From Tepidicella xavieri (GTDB lineage: Bacteria; Pseudomonadota; Gammaproteobacteria; Burkholderiales; Burkholderiaceae_C): a DNA stretch of 64,000 nt. The position numbers and the translations under genes are program-made. The notes below the pieces were generated by a model, which saw only the letters and a list, made by a program, of their open reading frames with translations, was not told the DNA's origin and made no database searches. Shown here piece by piece: positions 8,868 through 17,897 of the stretch (the stretch's first letter is position 1; the number at the start of each line of letters is the position of its first letter). The stretch is from assembly GCF_004363315.1 (NCBI RefSeq), contig NZ_SNYL01000004.1, positions 147,677 to 211,676 on the forward strand, given 5' to 3'.

Positions 8868-9432
8868 AGCGCCGCGTTGTGAATTCATTCTTGGGGGCCA
8901 GAAAAGCGGCAAGTCGCGTCTGGCCGAAGAGCGCGCGCGCGACTGGCTGGCTGCCGGTGCCGGGCGCCGGGCGGTGTTGATCGCCACGGGGCTGGCGTGC
9001 GACGATGAGATGCGTGCGCGCATCGCCCGGCATCGGCAGGAGCGCGCCGCCCGGGTGCCAGGGCTGCTGACGCGGGAGGAGCCGCGTGCGTTGGCCGAAG
9101 CGGTGCGCCGAGAAAGCGCCCCGGATACGCTGGTGGTGGTGGATTGTCTGACGCTGTGGCTGACCCAAGTGCTGATGCCCCCGCCCGGCTGGACGCCGCT
9201 GCCAGACCCGGACAGCGCGGGGGAGGACGTGTGCGCAGCCTTGGCGGCCGCGTCCGGGCCGGTGGTGGTGGTGAGCAACGAGATTGGCCTGGGGGTCATT
9301 CCCCTGGGGCCCCCGGTGCGTCGATTCGTCGATGCGCTCGGGCGGCTCAATCAGCGCGTGGCCGCGGTGGCTGAGCGTGTCACGCTGATGGTGGCGGGTT
9401 GCCCGCTGGTGGTCAGAGGGGGTGCGTCATGA
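8860..9432 (+). CDS. cobU: Adenosylcobinamide kinase / adenosylcobinamide-phosphate guanylyltransferase
   Basis: Bifunctional CobU/CobP phosphorylates adenosylcobinamide and converts it to the GDP form before lower-ligand attachment. The 190-residue protein has the P-loop GGQKSGKS (residues 12-19), the CLTLWLTQVL segment and VVVSNEIGLGVIP, which match the family throughout. It ends in LMVAGCPLVVRG, typical for CobU. It overlaps the preceding gene by 8 bases and the following btuF start by ATGA. Confidence 0.94.
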   Translation: MAEAPRCEFILGGQKSGKSRLAEERARDWLAAGAGRRAVLIATGLACDDEMRARIARHRQERAARVPGLLTREEPRALAEAVRRESAPDTLVVVDCLTLWLTQVLMPPPGWTPLPDPDSAGEDVCAALAAASGPVVVVSNEIGLGVIPLGPPVRRFVDALGRLNQRVAAVAERVTLMVAGCPLVVRGGAS

Positions 9433-10313
9433 CGGTCAAAGGCTGGATGGCGGGATGGCTGGCCGTACTGGCCTGGGGCGTGTGCGCACTGGCGGCCGCG
9501 CAGCCGGTCACGGTCACGGATGACCGCGGACGCACGATCACCTTGCCTGCGCCGCCGCAACGCATCGTGACCATCTTGCCGTCGCTGACCGAAACCGTGT
9601 GCGAGCTTCAGCAGTGTCATCGGCTCGTGGGGGTTGACCGGTATTCCAACTGGCCCTCGGCCATCGAGTCGCTGCCCAGGGTGGGGGGCGGCATCGATCC
9701 GAACATCGAAGCCATTGTGGCCCTGCGGCCGGATGTGGTGCTGGTGGCCTTGTCGAGCCGGGGCAGCGAGCGCCTGGAAGCGCTGGGCCTGAAGGTGGTG
9801 GCGCTGGAGCCCAAGACCCATGCCGACGTGCAGCGCGTCATGGGCACAGTCGCCCAGGTGCTCGGGCTGCCGCCGCAGGAGGCCGGCCGCCTCTGGCGCC
9901 ACATCGATGCCGCGGTGTCGGCGGCTGCGCAGTCCTTGCCCCCCGAGGTGCGGCGCACCCGTGTGTATTTCGAGGTCAATCGCGCGCCTTATGCGGCCGG
10001 GGCCGCCTCGTTCATCGGAGAGACGCTGGCGCGGCTCGGCGCGCAGAACATCGTTCCTGCGGCATTGGGGCCTTTTCCCAAGCTCAATCCGGAGTTTGTG
10101 GTGCGGGCCAATCCAGACGTGATCATGGTGGGGGCGCGCAATGCCGACGGGATGACGGATCGCCCAGGCTGGAAGCGTATTCGCGCGGTGAGCGAAGGGC
10201 GGCTGTGCGTGTTCAGCCATGAAGAGGCCGACACCATCATCCGGCCCGGCCCGCGCATGGCCGAAGGCGCCCGCTTGCTGGCCGACTGTCTGAGAAAGCA
10301 TGTGCAGCCATGA
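9429..10313 (+). CDS. btuF: Periplasmic cobalamin-binding protein
   Basis: Substrate-binding component of the B12 ABC importer. A 294-residue protein with a signal peptide (MTVKGWMAGWL .. ALAAAQ, cleavage near residue 24), then VTDDRGRTITLPAPPQRIVTILPSLTE, and a binding-domain end VSEGRLCVFSHEEADTIIRPGPR. Start ATG 9429 is coupled to the cobU stop, so the earlier in-frame codons are unlikely. It precedes the permease and ATPase of the same transporter. Confidence 0.9.
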   Translation: MTVKGWMAGWLAVLAWGVCALAAAQPVTVTDDRGRTITLPAPPQRIVTILPSLTETVCELQQCHRLVGVDRYSNWPSAIESLPRVGGGIDPNIEAIVALRPDVVLVALSSRGSERLEALGLKVVALEPKTHADVQRVMGTVAQVLGLPPQEAGRLWRHIDAAVSAAAQSLPPEVRRTRVYFEVNRAPYAAGAASFIGETLARLGAQNIVPAALGPFPKLNPEFVVRANPDVIMVGARNADGMTDRPGWKRIRAVSEGRLCVFSHEEADTIIRPGPRMAEGARLLADCLRKHVQP

Positions 10314-11347
10314 GCCGTCCGCTGTCTTCCTCGGTGTCAGATCCCCGGTGGCGATTCGGCGCCTCGCCCCCGCGTTGGCTGGCCTTGGCCGGGGGGCTGG
10401 TCGGGGCGGCTGCGGTGCTCATCGTGCTGGGGCTGGGCGTGGGCAGCACGGGGGTGGAGTCTGTCTGGGCGATGCTGGCCGACCCGGTGGCGGCCCAGAT
10501 CGTGTGGGACATTCGCGCGCCGCGAACCCTGGGGGCCTGGGCGGCGGGCGCTTTGCTTGGCCTGGCGGGCGCGGTGGCGCAAGGGCTGTTCCGCAATCCT
10601 TTGGCCGATCCGTTTTTGCTGGGCAGTGCTTCGGGGGCGTCGCTGGCGGTGGCCGTCACGCTGGCGGGTCTGGGGGTGTCGCCTTTTGCGGCGGCCTGGG
10701 TGGTGCGGCTGGGGCTGACCGGCGCGGCCTTCGTGGGCGCGGTGGCGGCGGTGCTGCTCACGCTGGCGCTGGCCCGCGGCGTTCAGCACACCTTTCGCCT
10801 GCTGCTGGCCGGTGTGGTGGTGGGCATGGTGCTGGGGGCGCTCACGTCTTTGGTGACCCTGATGGCGCCCGACGTGTTGCAGGCCATGCAGGCTTTCATG
10901 TTGGGCTCGACCGGGTTCGTGGGCTGGTCCTCATGGGCGATCATGATGTCGGTCGGGGCGGTGTGCGTGGCAGTCGCCTGGTCTTTGGCCAAAGTGCTCG
11001 ATGGCCTGAGCCTGGGCGAGGCCACGGCGCAAAGCCTGGGCTTGCCGCTGGCACCGCTGCGGGTGGCGCTGGTGGCGGTGATTGCCCTGGCCACGGGCAC
11101 CGCCGTGGCCCAGACCGGCTTGATTGCCTTTGTGGGCTTGGCGGCGCCGCATCTGGTGCGCTCGATCGTCAAGACCACCCATGCCCGCCTCGTGGGCTTG
11201 TCCAGCCTCATGGGCGGGCTGTTGCTGCTGGCGGCCGACTTGCTGGCGCGTGGGCTGTTGGCACCCCAGGAAATCCCGGTCGGCGTGCTGACGGCCGTGC
11301 TCGGGGGCGGCTATTTGTTGTGGCTGATGCATCGCCGGACCGCATGA
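10310..11347 (+). CDS. btuC: Cobalamin ABC transporter permease, FecCD family
   Basis: Inner-membrane permease of 345 residues with about ten hydrophobic segments. It carries the FecCD/BtuC hallmarks IRAPRTLGAWAAGALLGLAGAVAQGLFRNPLADP and, near the C-terminus, GLIAFVGLAAPHLVR. It starts by ATGA overlap with btuF and ends by ATGA overlap with the ATPase gene. FecCD permeases also carry iron-siderophores; the neighbours make cobalamin the likely substrate. Confidence 0.92.
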   Translation: MSRPLSSSVSDPRWRFGASPPRWLALAGGLVGAAAVLIVLGLGVGSTGVESVWAMLADPVAAQIVWDIRAPRTLGAWAAGALLGLAGAVAQGLFRNPLADPFLLGSASGASLAVAVTLAGLGVSPFAAAWVVRLGLTGAAFVGAVAAVLLTLALARGVQHTFRLLLAGVVVGMVLGALTSLVTLMAPDVLQAMQAFMLGSTGFVGWSSWAIMMSVGAVCVAVAWSLAKVLDGLSLGEATAQSLGLPLAPLRVALVAVIALATGTAVAQTGLIAFVGLAAPHLVRSIVKTTHARLVGLSSLMGGLLLLAADLLARGLLAPQEIPVGVLTAVLGGGYLLWLMHRRTA

Positions 11348-12246
11348 CGTCTTGCACGATGAACACTCCCCACACAACCCCCTGCCTCACGGCGCACGGA
11401 CTCACCGTGGAACTCGGCGGGGGGCGTGCGGGCCGGCTGGTCCTCAAAGGGCTGGACCTGGCCATAGGGGCCGGCCGCTGGATCAGCATCGTCGGCCCCA
11501 ATGGGGCTGGCAAATCCACGCTCTTGCGGGCGTTGGCCGGTTTGTTGCCGTATCAGGGGCAGGTGCGGCTGCTGGGCCGCTCGCTGACCGACTGGCCTCA
11601 CAAGGAGCGGGCCCGCACGCTCGCCTGGCTAGCCCAAGGCGGGGCCTCAGACATGGGAGCCGATGACCTGACCGTGCGCGACGTGGCAATGCTGGGGCGT
11701 CTGCCGCACCAGGGCTGGATCGCCCCACCGAGCCCCGCCGATCACGCGGCCGTGGAAGCGGCTTTGCGTCAAACCCACGCCTGGGACTGGCGTGACCGGC
11801 CTTTTGGCGCCCTGTCGGGTGGGGAGCGCCAGCGTGTGCTGCTGGCGCGGCTGCTGGCGGTACAGGCGCAGGTGCTGTTGATGGACGAGCCGCTGGCCAA
11901 CCTCGATCCACCCCATCAGGCCGATTGGCTCGCGTTGGTGCGCGAACTGGTGGCGCAGGGGCGAACCGTGGTCAGCGTGCTGCATGAGCTCAATGTGGCA
12001 TTGCATGCCGACGAACTGATCATCCTGGCTGAGGGCGGCTTGCGCCATCAGGGGTCAGCCACGGCGGCTTCGACCCACCGGGCGCTGGAAGCGGTCTTTG
12101 AACATCGGATTTCCGTGCAGGCCTTGACTGCTTGGTACCGACCGAATGGGATGCCCGGTTGGGTGGTTTTGCCTCGGTGGCAGGCTGCGCACCCAAATGT
12201 CGTCAATGTTTGTTCAACCGGCGCCGATTCAGGCGCGCATATCTGA
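11344..12246 (+). CDS. btuD: Cobalamin ABC transporter ATP-binding protein
   Basis: ATPase of the importer, 300 residues. Walker A is GPNGAGKST, the signature is LSGGERQR, Walker B is VLLMDEP, and the switch His lies in VLHELNVALHAD. ATG 11344 overlaps the btuC stop; ATG 11359 is an alternative start. Together with the two preceding genes it forms a complete BtuCDF-type importer feeding the outer-membrane receptor upstream. Confidence 0.92.
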   Translation: MTSCTMNTPHTTPCLTAHGLTVELGGGRAGRLVLKGLDLAIGAGRWISIVGPNGAGKSTLLRALAGLLPYQGQVRLLGRSLTDWPHKERARTLAWLAQGGASDMGADDLTVRDVAMLGRLPHQGWIAPPSPADHAAVEAALRQTHAWDWRDRPFGALSGGERQRVLLARLLAVQAQVLLMDEPLANLDPPHQADWLALVRELVAQGRTVVSVLHELNVALHADELIILAEGGLRHQGSATAASTHRALEAVFEHRISVQALTAWYRPNGMPGWVVLPRWQAAHPNVVNVCSTGADSGAHI

Positions 12247-12258
12247 AGGAGGAGTGAC

Positions 12259-12936
12259 ATGCACATTGAACCTGGAGTGGTAGAAGGCAGCAAGATGATT
12301 TTGGGGTATGCCACAGGCACAGGGGCTGTGGCGTGGGGTGTCAAGCTGGCATGGGATATGTTGCGCCAGGAAGGCGCTTTGCCCTTGGTGTTGCGATCTT
12401 TGTTGACCACTTTGTTGGTGTTTGGCTTTTTTGAGGTGTTGCCCACCAAGCCTGTCGGGGTGTCGGAGGTGCATTTGATTCTCGGCACCACGCTGCTATT
12501 GCTCTTTGGCGTTGCGCCAGCAGCCATCGGCTTGGCGGCCGGACTGCTGATCCAAGGCTTGTTTTTTGCCCCCACCGATCTGCCGCAATATGGCATGAAC
12601 GTTACCACGTTGTTGGTGCCGCTGTATGCCACTGCGGCGCTGGCGCGGCGCGTCATTCCGCAGCAGGTGGCTTATGTGGATATTCGTTACGCGCAGGCCT
12701 TCAAGTTGTCCTTGGCCTATCAGGGAGGTATCGTCGCTTGGGTCGCGTTTTGGGCCCTCTATGGGCATGGCGTCGAGGCCGATAACCTGGCCAATATCGG
12801 CGCTTTCGGGGCAGCGTACGTCGTGGTGATCGTCGCTGAGCCCTTGATCGATTTGGCTGTGCTGGCTCTGGCCAAGTTGCTGCATGGCTTGAAGAACAGT
12901 GTGGCCGTGCAGCGTCGCCTCTACCATGTCGGCTGA
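12259..12936 (+). CDS. CbiM-like ECF-type cobalt/nickel transport permease
   Basis: A 225-residue membrane protein that begins MHIEPGVVEG; in CbiM the N-terminal Met-His-Ile segment helps coordinate the metal ion. About six hydrophobic segments follow. A strong AAGGAGG lies at the proper distance. Cobalt supply for the pathway is the likely job. No CbiN, CbiQ or CbiO partner is encoded nearby, so it either acts alone or uses energy-coupling components elsewhere. From here to cobI the sequence is less GC-rich than the btu genes. Confidence 0.82.
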   Translation: MHIEPGVVEGSKMILGYATGTGAVAWGVKLAWDMLRQEGALPLVLRSLLTTLLVFGFFEVLPTKPVGVSEVHLILGTTLLLLFGVAPAAIGLAAGLLIQGLFFAPTDLPQYGMNVTTLLVPLYATAALARRVIPQQVAYVDIRYAQAFKLSLAYQGGIVAWVAFWALYGHGVEADNLANIGAFGAAYVVVIVAEPLIDLAVLALAKLLHGLKNSVAVQRRLYHVG

Positions 12937-13714
12937 AGCCCAGGCTGCAGCGGCTTCGGGCTGGGTGTCCATCGTCGGAGCTGGTCCGGGGCCGCTGGAC
13001 TTGATGACGCTGCGGGCCCTGGACCGGCTGCGCCGGGCTCAGGTGGTGATCCACGACCGCCTGATCGGGCCTGATATCTTGGCCCAGATTCCTGCGCAGG
13101 CGCTGCGCTTGGATGTGGGCAAGGCGCGCGGGAGGCACACCGTGCCACAACAAGACATTCACGCGCTGATGGTGGCCCACGCTCGCGCAGGCCGGCGCGT
13201 CGTGCGCCTCAAGGGTGGTGATCCGTTCATTTTTGGTCGGGGTGGCGAGGAAATGCAAGCGCTGCAGGCAGCTGCGGTGCCATTCGAGGTGGTGCCCGGC
13301 ATCAGCGCTGCGCAAGGGTGCGGGGCTGCTGCCGGTATCGCGCTGACGCACCGGGAGCTGGCCAGCCAATGCGTGTTCCTTCCGGGCCATCTGGCCGGTA
13401 TGGCTGCGGCTTACGATTGGAAGGCGCTGGCCCGCCCTGGGCAAACGCTGGTGTTTTACATGGGGGTGGAGCGGCTGGCGCTGATTGCCGAGGGTTTGGT
13501 CGCGAACGGTCTGCCGGCGGATACGCCAGCGGCGTTGGTGATGGATGGCACGCGCCCTGGTCAGACTGTCTTGGCCTGGCCGCTACAAGAGCTCGTTCGA
13601 CATGCTCCCCCTTATGGCCCGCAACCGGGGTTGCTGATCATCGGACCGACGGTGGCGTTGAGTCCGCATTATCAGAAAGAGGCCATCTCCCGTTCGGTGG
13701 AGGCAGCGGCATGA
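12926..13714 (+). CDS. cobA: Uroporphyrinogen-III C-methyltransferase (SUMT)
   Basis: Makes precorrin-2 by S-adenosylmethionine-dependent methylation at C2 and C7, the entry step to corrin synthesis. The 262-residue protein has the N-terminal [18 protein letters not shown], the VVIHDRLIG segment, [19 protein letters not shown] and [17 protein letters not shown], all diagnostic of SUMT. There is no CysG-type dehydrogenase domain. It overlaps the CbiM-like gene by 11 bases and the cobG start by ATGA. Confidence 0.95.
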   Translation: MSAEAQAAAASGWVSIVGAGPGPLDLMTLRALDRLRRAQVVIHDRLIGPDILAQIPAQALRLDVGKARGRHTVPQQDIHALMVAHARAGRRVVRLKGGDPFIFGRGGEEMQALQAAAVPFEVVPGISAAQGCGAAAGIALTHRELASQCVFLPGHLAGMAAAYDWKALARPGQTLVFYMGVERLALIAEGLVANGLPADTPAALVMDGTRPGQTVLAWPLQELVRHAPPYGPQPGLLIIGPTVALSPHYQKEAISRSVEAAA

Positions 13715-14925
13715 TGATTGAGGTGGCCTCGTCTGCGGCGGCTGAGACGTCGGTCTCGCGGCGTGGCTGGTGTCCAGGCGCGTGGCGACCGATGCCATCC
13801 GGCGACGGTTGGGTGTTGCGCATTCGCGTGCCGCTGGGCAGGCTGTCACGCGAACAGGCCGAGGGGCTGGCAGCGCTGATGCGTGCGCATGGTCTTGGCG
13901 TGATCGAGTTGACTCAACGCGCGCATTTGCAGTGGCGCGGGGTGCAGCCGGCGCAGCACGACACATTGTTGCGCGGCTTGTCTGAGTTGGGCTTGCTGGA
14001 CGACAACGCCGAGCAGGAGGCGCGGCGCAATGTGTTGGTGCAGCCGTGGTGGCGCCCTGGAGATGCCACGCACAGCGTGGCGCGGTCTTTGCTCGATCGC
14101 TTGCGCCAACCGGGGGCGCCGACACTGCCGCCCAAATTCGGTTTTGCGGTGGATTTGGGTGAAGCCCCCTGTTTGCGTGCAGCCAGCGCCGATGTGCGCA
14201 TCGAGCCGCTGGATGATGAGCGCGTCGTGGTGCGAGCCGACGGCGCTTTACGCGGCGCGGCGGTGCCGCTGGCGCAGGCGGCCGACGAGGCATTGGCGCT
14301 GGCCGCCTGGTTTGCCGAGACGGCGCAGAGTCCGCAGGCGCCTCAGCGCATGGCGGCCAAAGTTGCAGCGGGGGGCTTGCCGCCGCGCTGGCAACACGTG
14401 CCGGCACCAGAGTCAGTCGGGGTGCGTTGGGGCAGTCATCCATGGATGCGGCAGACGCATGAGACGATGGCCTGGGTGGGTGCGCCGCTTGGCAGGCTGA
14501 GCGCGGCCGCATGGGCGCGTCTTGCCCGTTTGGCGCCTTTGCGTTTGACTCCGTGGCGCGCGGTGTTGCTAGAGACGCATCGGTGTGCGCCAGCAGATGA
14601 GGATTGGATCACTGATCCCGCTGATCCTCGGTTGCGCGTAGCCGCATGCGTTGGTGCGCCAGGCTGTGCGCAAGCCCTGAGGCCGACGCTGCCTCTGGCC
14701 TTGTCGCTGGCGCCTCATGTGCCGTCTGGCGGCCGCTTGCATGTCAGCGGCTGCGCCAAGGGCTGCGCCCATCCAAGACCAGCCCCTGCTTTACGCGCAA
14801 GTGCCGATGGCTGGGACTGGATCGCGTACGGGCGTGCCGATGCCATGGCTGACGCCCATTTTCGCCACGATCACGAGCTGATCAAGGCCGTGCGTCACAT
14901 GATTCCATGCTCCCTTCCCATTTAA
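13711..14925 (+). CDS. cobG: Precorrin-3B synthase (CobG-like)
   Basis: Oxygen-dependent ring-contraction monooxygenase of the aerobic pathway, related to sulfite/nitrite reductases. The 404-residue protein has the half-domain with [13 protein letters not shown] (about 65-80) and, near the C-terminus, cysteines as Cx5C (CVGAPGC) and Cx3C (CAKGC), which fit the 4Fe-4S ligand pattern of CobG. Start ATG 13711 overlaps the cobA stop. Its presence is a main reason to call the pathway aerobic. Confidence 0.88.
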   Translation: MMIEVASSAAAETSVSRRGWCPGAWRPMPSGDGWVLRIRVPLGRLSREQAEGLAALMRAHGLGVIELTQRAHLQWRGVQPAQHDTLLRGLSELGLLDDNAEQEARRNVLVQPWWRPGDATHSVARSLLDRLRQPGAPTLPPKFGFAVDLGEAPCLRAASADVRIEPLDDERVVVRADGALRGAAVPLAQAADEALALAAWFAETAQSPQAPQRMAAKVAAGGLPPRWQHVPAPESVGVRWGSHPWMRQTHETMAWVGAPLGRLSAAAWARLARLAPLRLTPWRAVLLETHRCAPADEDWITDPADPRLRVAACVGAPGCAQALRPTLPLALSLAPHVPSGGRLHVSGCAKGCAHPRPAPALRASADGWDWIAYGRADAMADAHFRHDHELIKAVRHMIPCSLPI

Positions 14926-14942
14926 ACAAAGGAACTACACGC

Positions 14943-15599
14943 GTGCCAGGCATTCTTCGACCCGCTTCACGTATCCATTACGAACGCGATGGTGTTGCGA
15001 TATATCGGCAATCGTTTGCCATCATCCGCGCCGAGGCCGATTTGTCACGCTTCGATATCGATCAAGAGCCAGTGGTGGTGCGCATGATCCACGCTGCGGG
15101 CTTGGTGGAGCTGGCAGCGCAAGTGGCTTTTACCCCGGGATTCGTGGAAAAGGCTCGTGCGGCCTTGCGCTGTGGGGCCCCGATTCTGTGTGATGCACAG
15201 ATGGTGGCCTCCGGCATCACCCGCCGGCGTTTGCCTGCGGCCAATCCCGTGTTATGCACCTTGAGCGATTCACGGGTGCCGGTGTTGGCGCATCAGCTGG
15301 GCACCACGCGCAGCGCCGCCGCGTTGGAGCTGTGGCGACCGCATCTGGCCGGGGCGGTGGTGGCGATTGGCAATGCGCCCACGGCGTTGTTTCACTTGCT
15401 AGAGATGTTGCAGGATCCGGTATGCCCACGCCCGGCTGCCATCATCGGATGCCCGGTGGGTTTCGTGGGCGCGGCGGAGTCGAAAGCCGCCCTGATGGAT
15501 GAAGCGCCGGTGCCGGCCATGGTGGTGCATGGGCGCTTGGGCGGGTCGGCCATGACGGTGGCGGCCCTCAACGCCCTGGCCTGTGAGGAGGAGGTGTGA
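14943..15599 (+). CDS. cobH: Precorrin-8X methylmutase
   Basis: Moves a methyl group from C11 to C12 to give hydrogenobyrinic acid. The ~218-residue product shows YRQSFAIIRAEADLSRF, the catalytic-histidine segment RMIHAAGLV, and GNAPTALFHLLEML. I chose GTG 14943 because AAAGGA lies nine bases upstream. An in-frame ATG at 14907 would overlap cobG by 19 bases and has no ribosome site. The anaerobic homologue is CbiC; context favours CobH. Confidence 0.92.
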   Translation: MPGILRPASRIHYERDGVAIYRQSFAIIRAEADLSRFDIDQEPVVVRMIHAAGLVELAAQVAFTPGFVEKARAALRCGAPILCDAQMVASGITRRRLPAANPVLCTLSDSRVPVLAHQLGTTRSAAALELWRPHLAGAVVAIGNAPTALFHLLEMLQDPVCPRPAAIIGCPVGFVGAAESKAALMDEAPVPAMVVHGRLGGSAMTVAALNALACEEEV

Positions 15600-16339
15600 T
15601 GGGTCGGGTGATTGGCCTGGGCCTGGGCCCAGGGGATCCAGATCTCGTGACCGTGCGGGCGCAGCGCTGGCTGTCTCGGGCAGGGCAGGTGGCTTATTTT
15701 CGCAAGCGTGGCCAGCCTGGGCAGGCTCGGCGTATCGCGCAAGCATGGCTCGCGCCTCATGCGCAGGAGTACGCCATGGAGTATCCGGTCACCACAGAGC
15801 TGCCTGTCGACAGCCCCGACTACAACGGATTGTTGGCGCGTTTCTATGACGATTGGGTCGAGCGATTAGAGGCGCTGGCCGAGCACGACGACGTGGTGGT
15901 GCTGTGCGAGGGCGACCCGTTTTTTTATGGGTCGTTCATGCATCTGTATGAACGGCTGCGCCGTCGCGGCCGAACGGCCTTGGAGGTGGTTCCAGGCATG
16001 CCGGGCATGGTTGGGTGCTGGTGGGCTTGTGGCCAGCCGATGACCTGGGGCGACGATGTGTTGACCGTCTTGATGGGGACTTTGCCAGAAGACGAATTGG
16101 TCCAGCACATGCAGCGTACCGACGCGCTGGTGGTGATGAAAATCGGCCGCCATCTGGGACGGGTGCGCCGCGCGTTGCAGCGCGCGGGATTGCTGGGGCG
16201 TGCCTGGTTGGTGCAATACGGCACGATGGAGGCGCAGCGTGTTGCGCCGTTGAGCGAGATGGGGGAGGACGTCACTTGTCCATACTTCACCATCGTGCTG
16301 GTGCCGGGGCAGGGGCGTAGGCCGGAGATCATTCCATGA
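15599..16339 (+). CDS. cobI: Precorrin-2 C20-methyltransferase
   Basis: SAM-dependent methylation at C20. The 246-residue protein starts MGRVIGLGLGPGDPDLVTVRA, has LCEGDPFFYGSFMHLYERL (the SAM-binding GDP motif) and EVVPGMPGM. GAGGAGG lies just before ATG 15599; GTG 15596 is an alternative. It overlaps the stop of cobH and the start of cobJ. Base composition changes sharply at its end: cobJ onward is much richer in GC. Confidence 0.93.
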   Translation: MGRVIGLGLGPGDPDLVTVRAQRWLSRAGQVAYFRKRGQPGQARRIAQAWLAPHAQEYAMEYPVTTELPVDSPDYNGLLARFYDDWVERLEALAEHDDVVVLCEGDPFFYGSFMHLYERLRRRGRTALEVVPGMPGMVGCWWACGQPMTWGDDVLTVLMGTLPEDELVQHMQRTDALVVMKIGRHLGRVRRALQRAGLLGRAWLVQYGTMEAQRVAPLSEMGEDVTCPYFTIVLVPGQGRRPEIIP

Positions 16340-17070
16340 TCGGCTGGCTCTGCGTAGCCGGCTTGGGGCCGGGGGATGCGGCGCTGATCACCCCGCAGGT
16401 GCAGCAGGCGCTGCAGGAGGCCACCGACGTGCTGGGCTACGGCCCTTACTTGGCGCGCGTGCCGCGGCGTGCGGATCAAGCCCATCACGCCAGCGACAAC
16501 CGCGAAGAGCTCGAGCGCGCGCGTCACGGGCTGCGGCTGGCGCAGGCAGGACGGCGGGCGGTGATCGTCTCCTCCGGCGACCCCGGGGTGTTTGCCATGG
16601 CCGCTGCGGTGTTCGAGGCCATGGAGGCCGAGCCGGCTTGGCAGCAGCTGGACGTGCGCGTGCTGCCCGGGGTGACGGCGATGCTGGCGGCAGCGGCCCG
16701 CCTGGGCGCGCCGCTGGGCCACGACTTTTGCGCCATCAACCTGAGCGACAACCTCAAGCCGTGGGCGGTGATCGAGCGGCGGCTCGCGCTGGCGGTGCAG
16801 GCCGACCTGGCGCTGGCGCTCTACAACCCGCGCTCGCGCAGCCGGCCGGAAGGGTTTGCCCGCGCGCTGGCGGTGCTGCGCCAGCACTGCGAGCCGCAGC
16901 GCTGGGTGGGGTTGGCGCGCGCGGTCTTCACGCCGCAGGAATCGGTGCAGCACCTGCCGCTCGTGCAAGTGCAGCCGGAGATGGCCGACATGCGCACGCT
17001 GGTCATCGTCGGCAGCCGCGCCACGCGCACGGTGGGGCGCTACCTCTACACCCCGCGGAGGGGCGGCTGA
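16336..17070 (+). CDS. cobJ: Precorrin-3B C17-methyltransferase
   Basis: Methylates C17 during ring contraction. A 244-residue tetrapyrrole methyltransferase with AGLGPGDAALITPQVQQAL, GYGPYLARV, VIVSSGDPGVFAMA and GHDFCAINLSDNLKPW, which are specific to CobJ/CbiH. ALYNPRSRSRPEG follows. ATGA overlap with cobI. It is convergent with cobK, whose stop lies 41 bases downstream. Confidence 0.95.
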   Translation: MIGWLCVAGLGPGDAALITPQVQQALQEATDVLGYGPYLARVPRRADQAHHASDNREELERARHGLRLAQAGRRAVIVSSGDPGVFAMAAAVFEAMEAEPAWQQLDVRVLPGVTAMLAAAARLGAPLGHDFCAINLSDNLKPWAVIERRLALAVQADLALALYNPRSRSRPEGFARALAVLRQHCEPQRWVGLARAVFTPQESVQHLPLVQVQPEMADMRTLVIVGSRATRTVGRYLYTPRRGG

Positions 17071-17111
17071 TGCAGCGGGGCAGGGGATGTCGGAGGCTGC
17101 CTCGGCGCGGC

Positions 17112-17897
17112 TCAAACCGGTGGGGTGTCTGCGGGTGGGGCGGCGCTTGGGGTGTCGAGATCCTCGTGCGCGGGCAGCCCGAGCCATTGCAAGGCTTCGG
17201 CGACGGTCTCCGCAATGGGCCGCGGCGGCAGCGCGGGGCGCTCGATCAGCAGCACCGGCAGGCCCAGGGCGCGCGCGGCCAGCAGCTTGGCCTGGCCCCC
17301 GTGGCCGCCCGAGTTTTTGGCCACCACCCACTCGATGCCATGGGCGCGCAACAACGACAGGTCGCCTTCCACCGTGTAGGGGCCGCGCTGCACCACCACC
17401 GCGCCGCGCTGCGGCGGCACCTCAAGCCCCGGCTCGACGACGCGCAGCAGATACCAGTGCGGCGTGCGCTGCAAGAACGGTTGCACGTGCTGGCGCCCGA
17501 TGGCCAGAAAGACCCGGCTCGGCGTGGTGGGCAGCGCGTGCAAGGCGGCGTCGAGGTCGGGCACGCTGTGCCAGTGGTCGCTGGGGCCGGGACGCCACGG
17601 CGGGCGTTGCAACGCCAGCAGCGGCACGCCAGCCTGCGCGCAAGCTTCGACCGCATGGCGGCTCATCTGCGCGGCAAAAGGGTGCGTGGCGTCGATGACG
17701 TGCGTGATGCGCTGCTGGCGCAGAAAGTCCGCCAGCCCCTCGGGGCCGCCGAAGCCGCCCACGCGGGTCGGCAGCGGCTGCGCGATCGGCTGCGCCGTGC
17801 GTCCGGCATACGAAAAGATCGCTGCCACGCCCGCGCGCGCCAGCGCCTGCGCCAGCTGGGAAGCTTCGGTGGTGCCCCCAAGCAGGAGGACGTGCAT
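17112..17897 (-). CDS. cobK: Precorrin-6A reductase
   Basis: NADPH-dependent reduction of precorrin-6A to 6B. The 261-residue product begins [19 protein letters not shown], has VIDATHPFAAQMSRHAVEAC and ends with the VVAKNSGG and LPVLLIERP segments typical of CobK. It is the only cob gene on the minus strand. Its start codon overlaps that of cobL on the other strand within the palindrome CATG (17895-17898). No clear ribosome site precedes it; upstream in-frame ATGs inside cobL exist. Confidence 0.92.
   Translation of the reverse strand: MHVLLLGGTTEASQLAQALARAGVAAIFSYAGRTAQPIAQPLPTRVGGFGGPEGLADFLRQQRITHVIDATHPFAAQMSRHAVEACAQAGVPLLALQRPPWRPGPSDHWHSVPDLDAALHALPTTPSRVFLAIGRQHVQPFLQRTPHWYLLRVVEPGLEVPPQRGAVVVQRGPYTVEGDLSLLRAHGIEWVVAKNSGGHGGQAKLLAARALGLPVLLIERPALPPRPIAETVAEALQWLGLPAHEDLDTPSAAPPADTPPV

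Noticed and set aside
12170..12258. Second cobalamin riboswitch before the CbiM-like gene
   Set aside because: Looked for the B12 box and CCCCCGCAACGG core; neither is present, and the region is largely btuD coding sequence.
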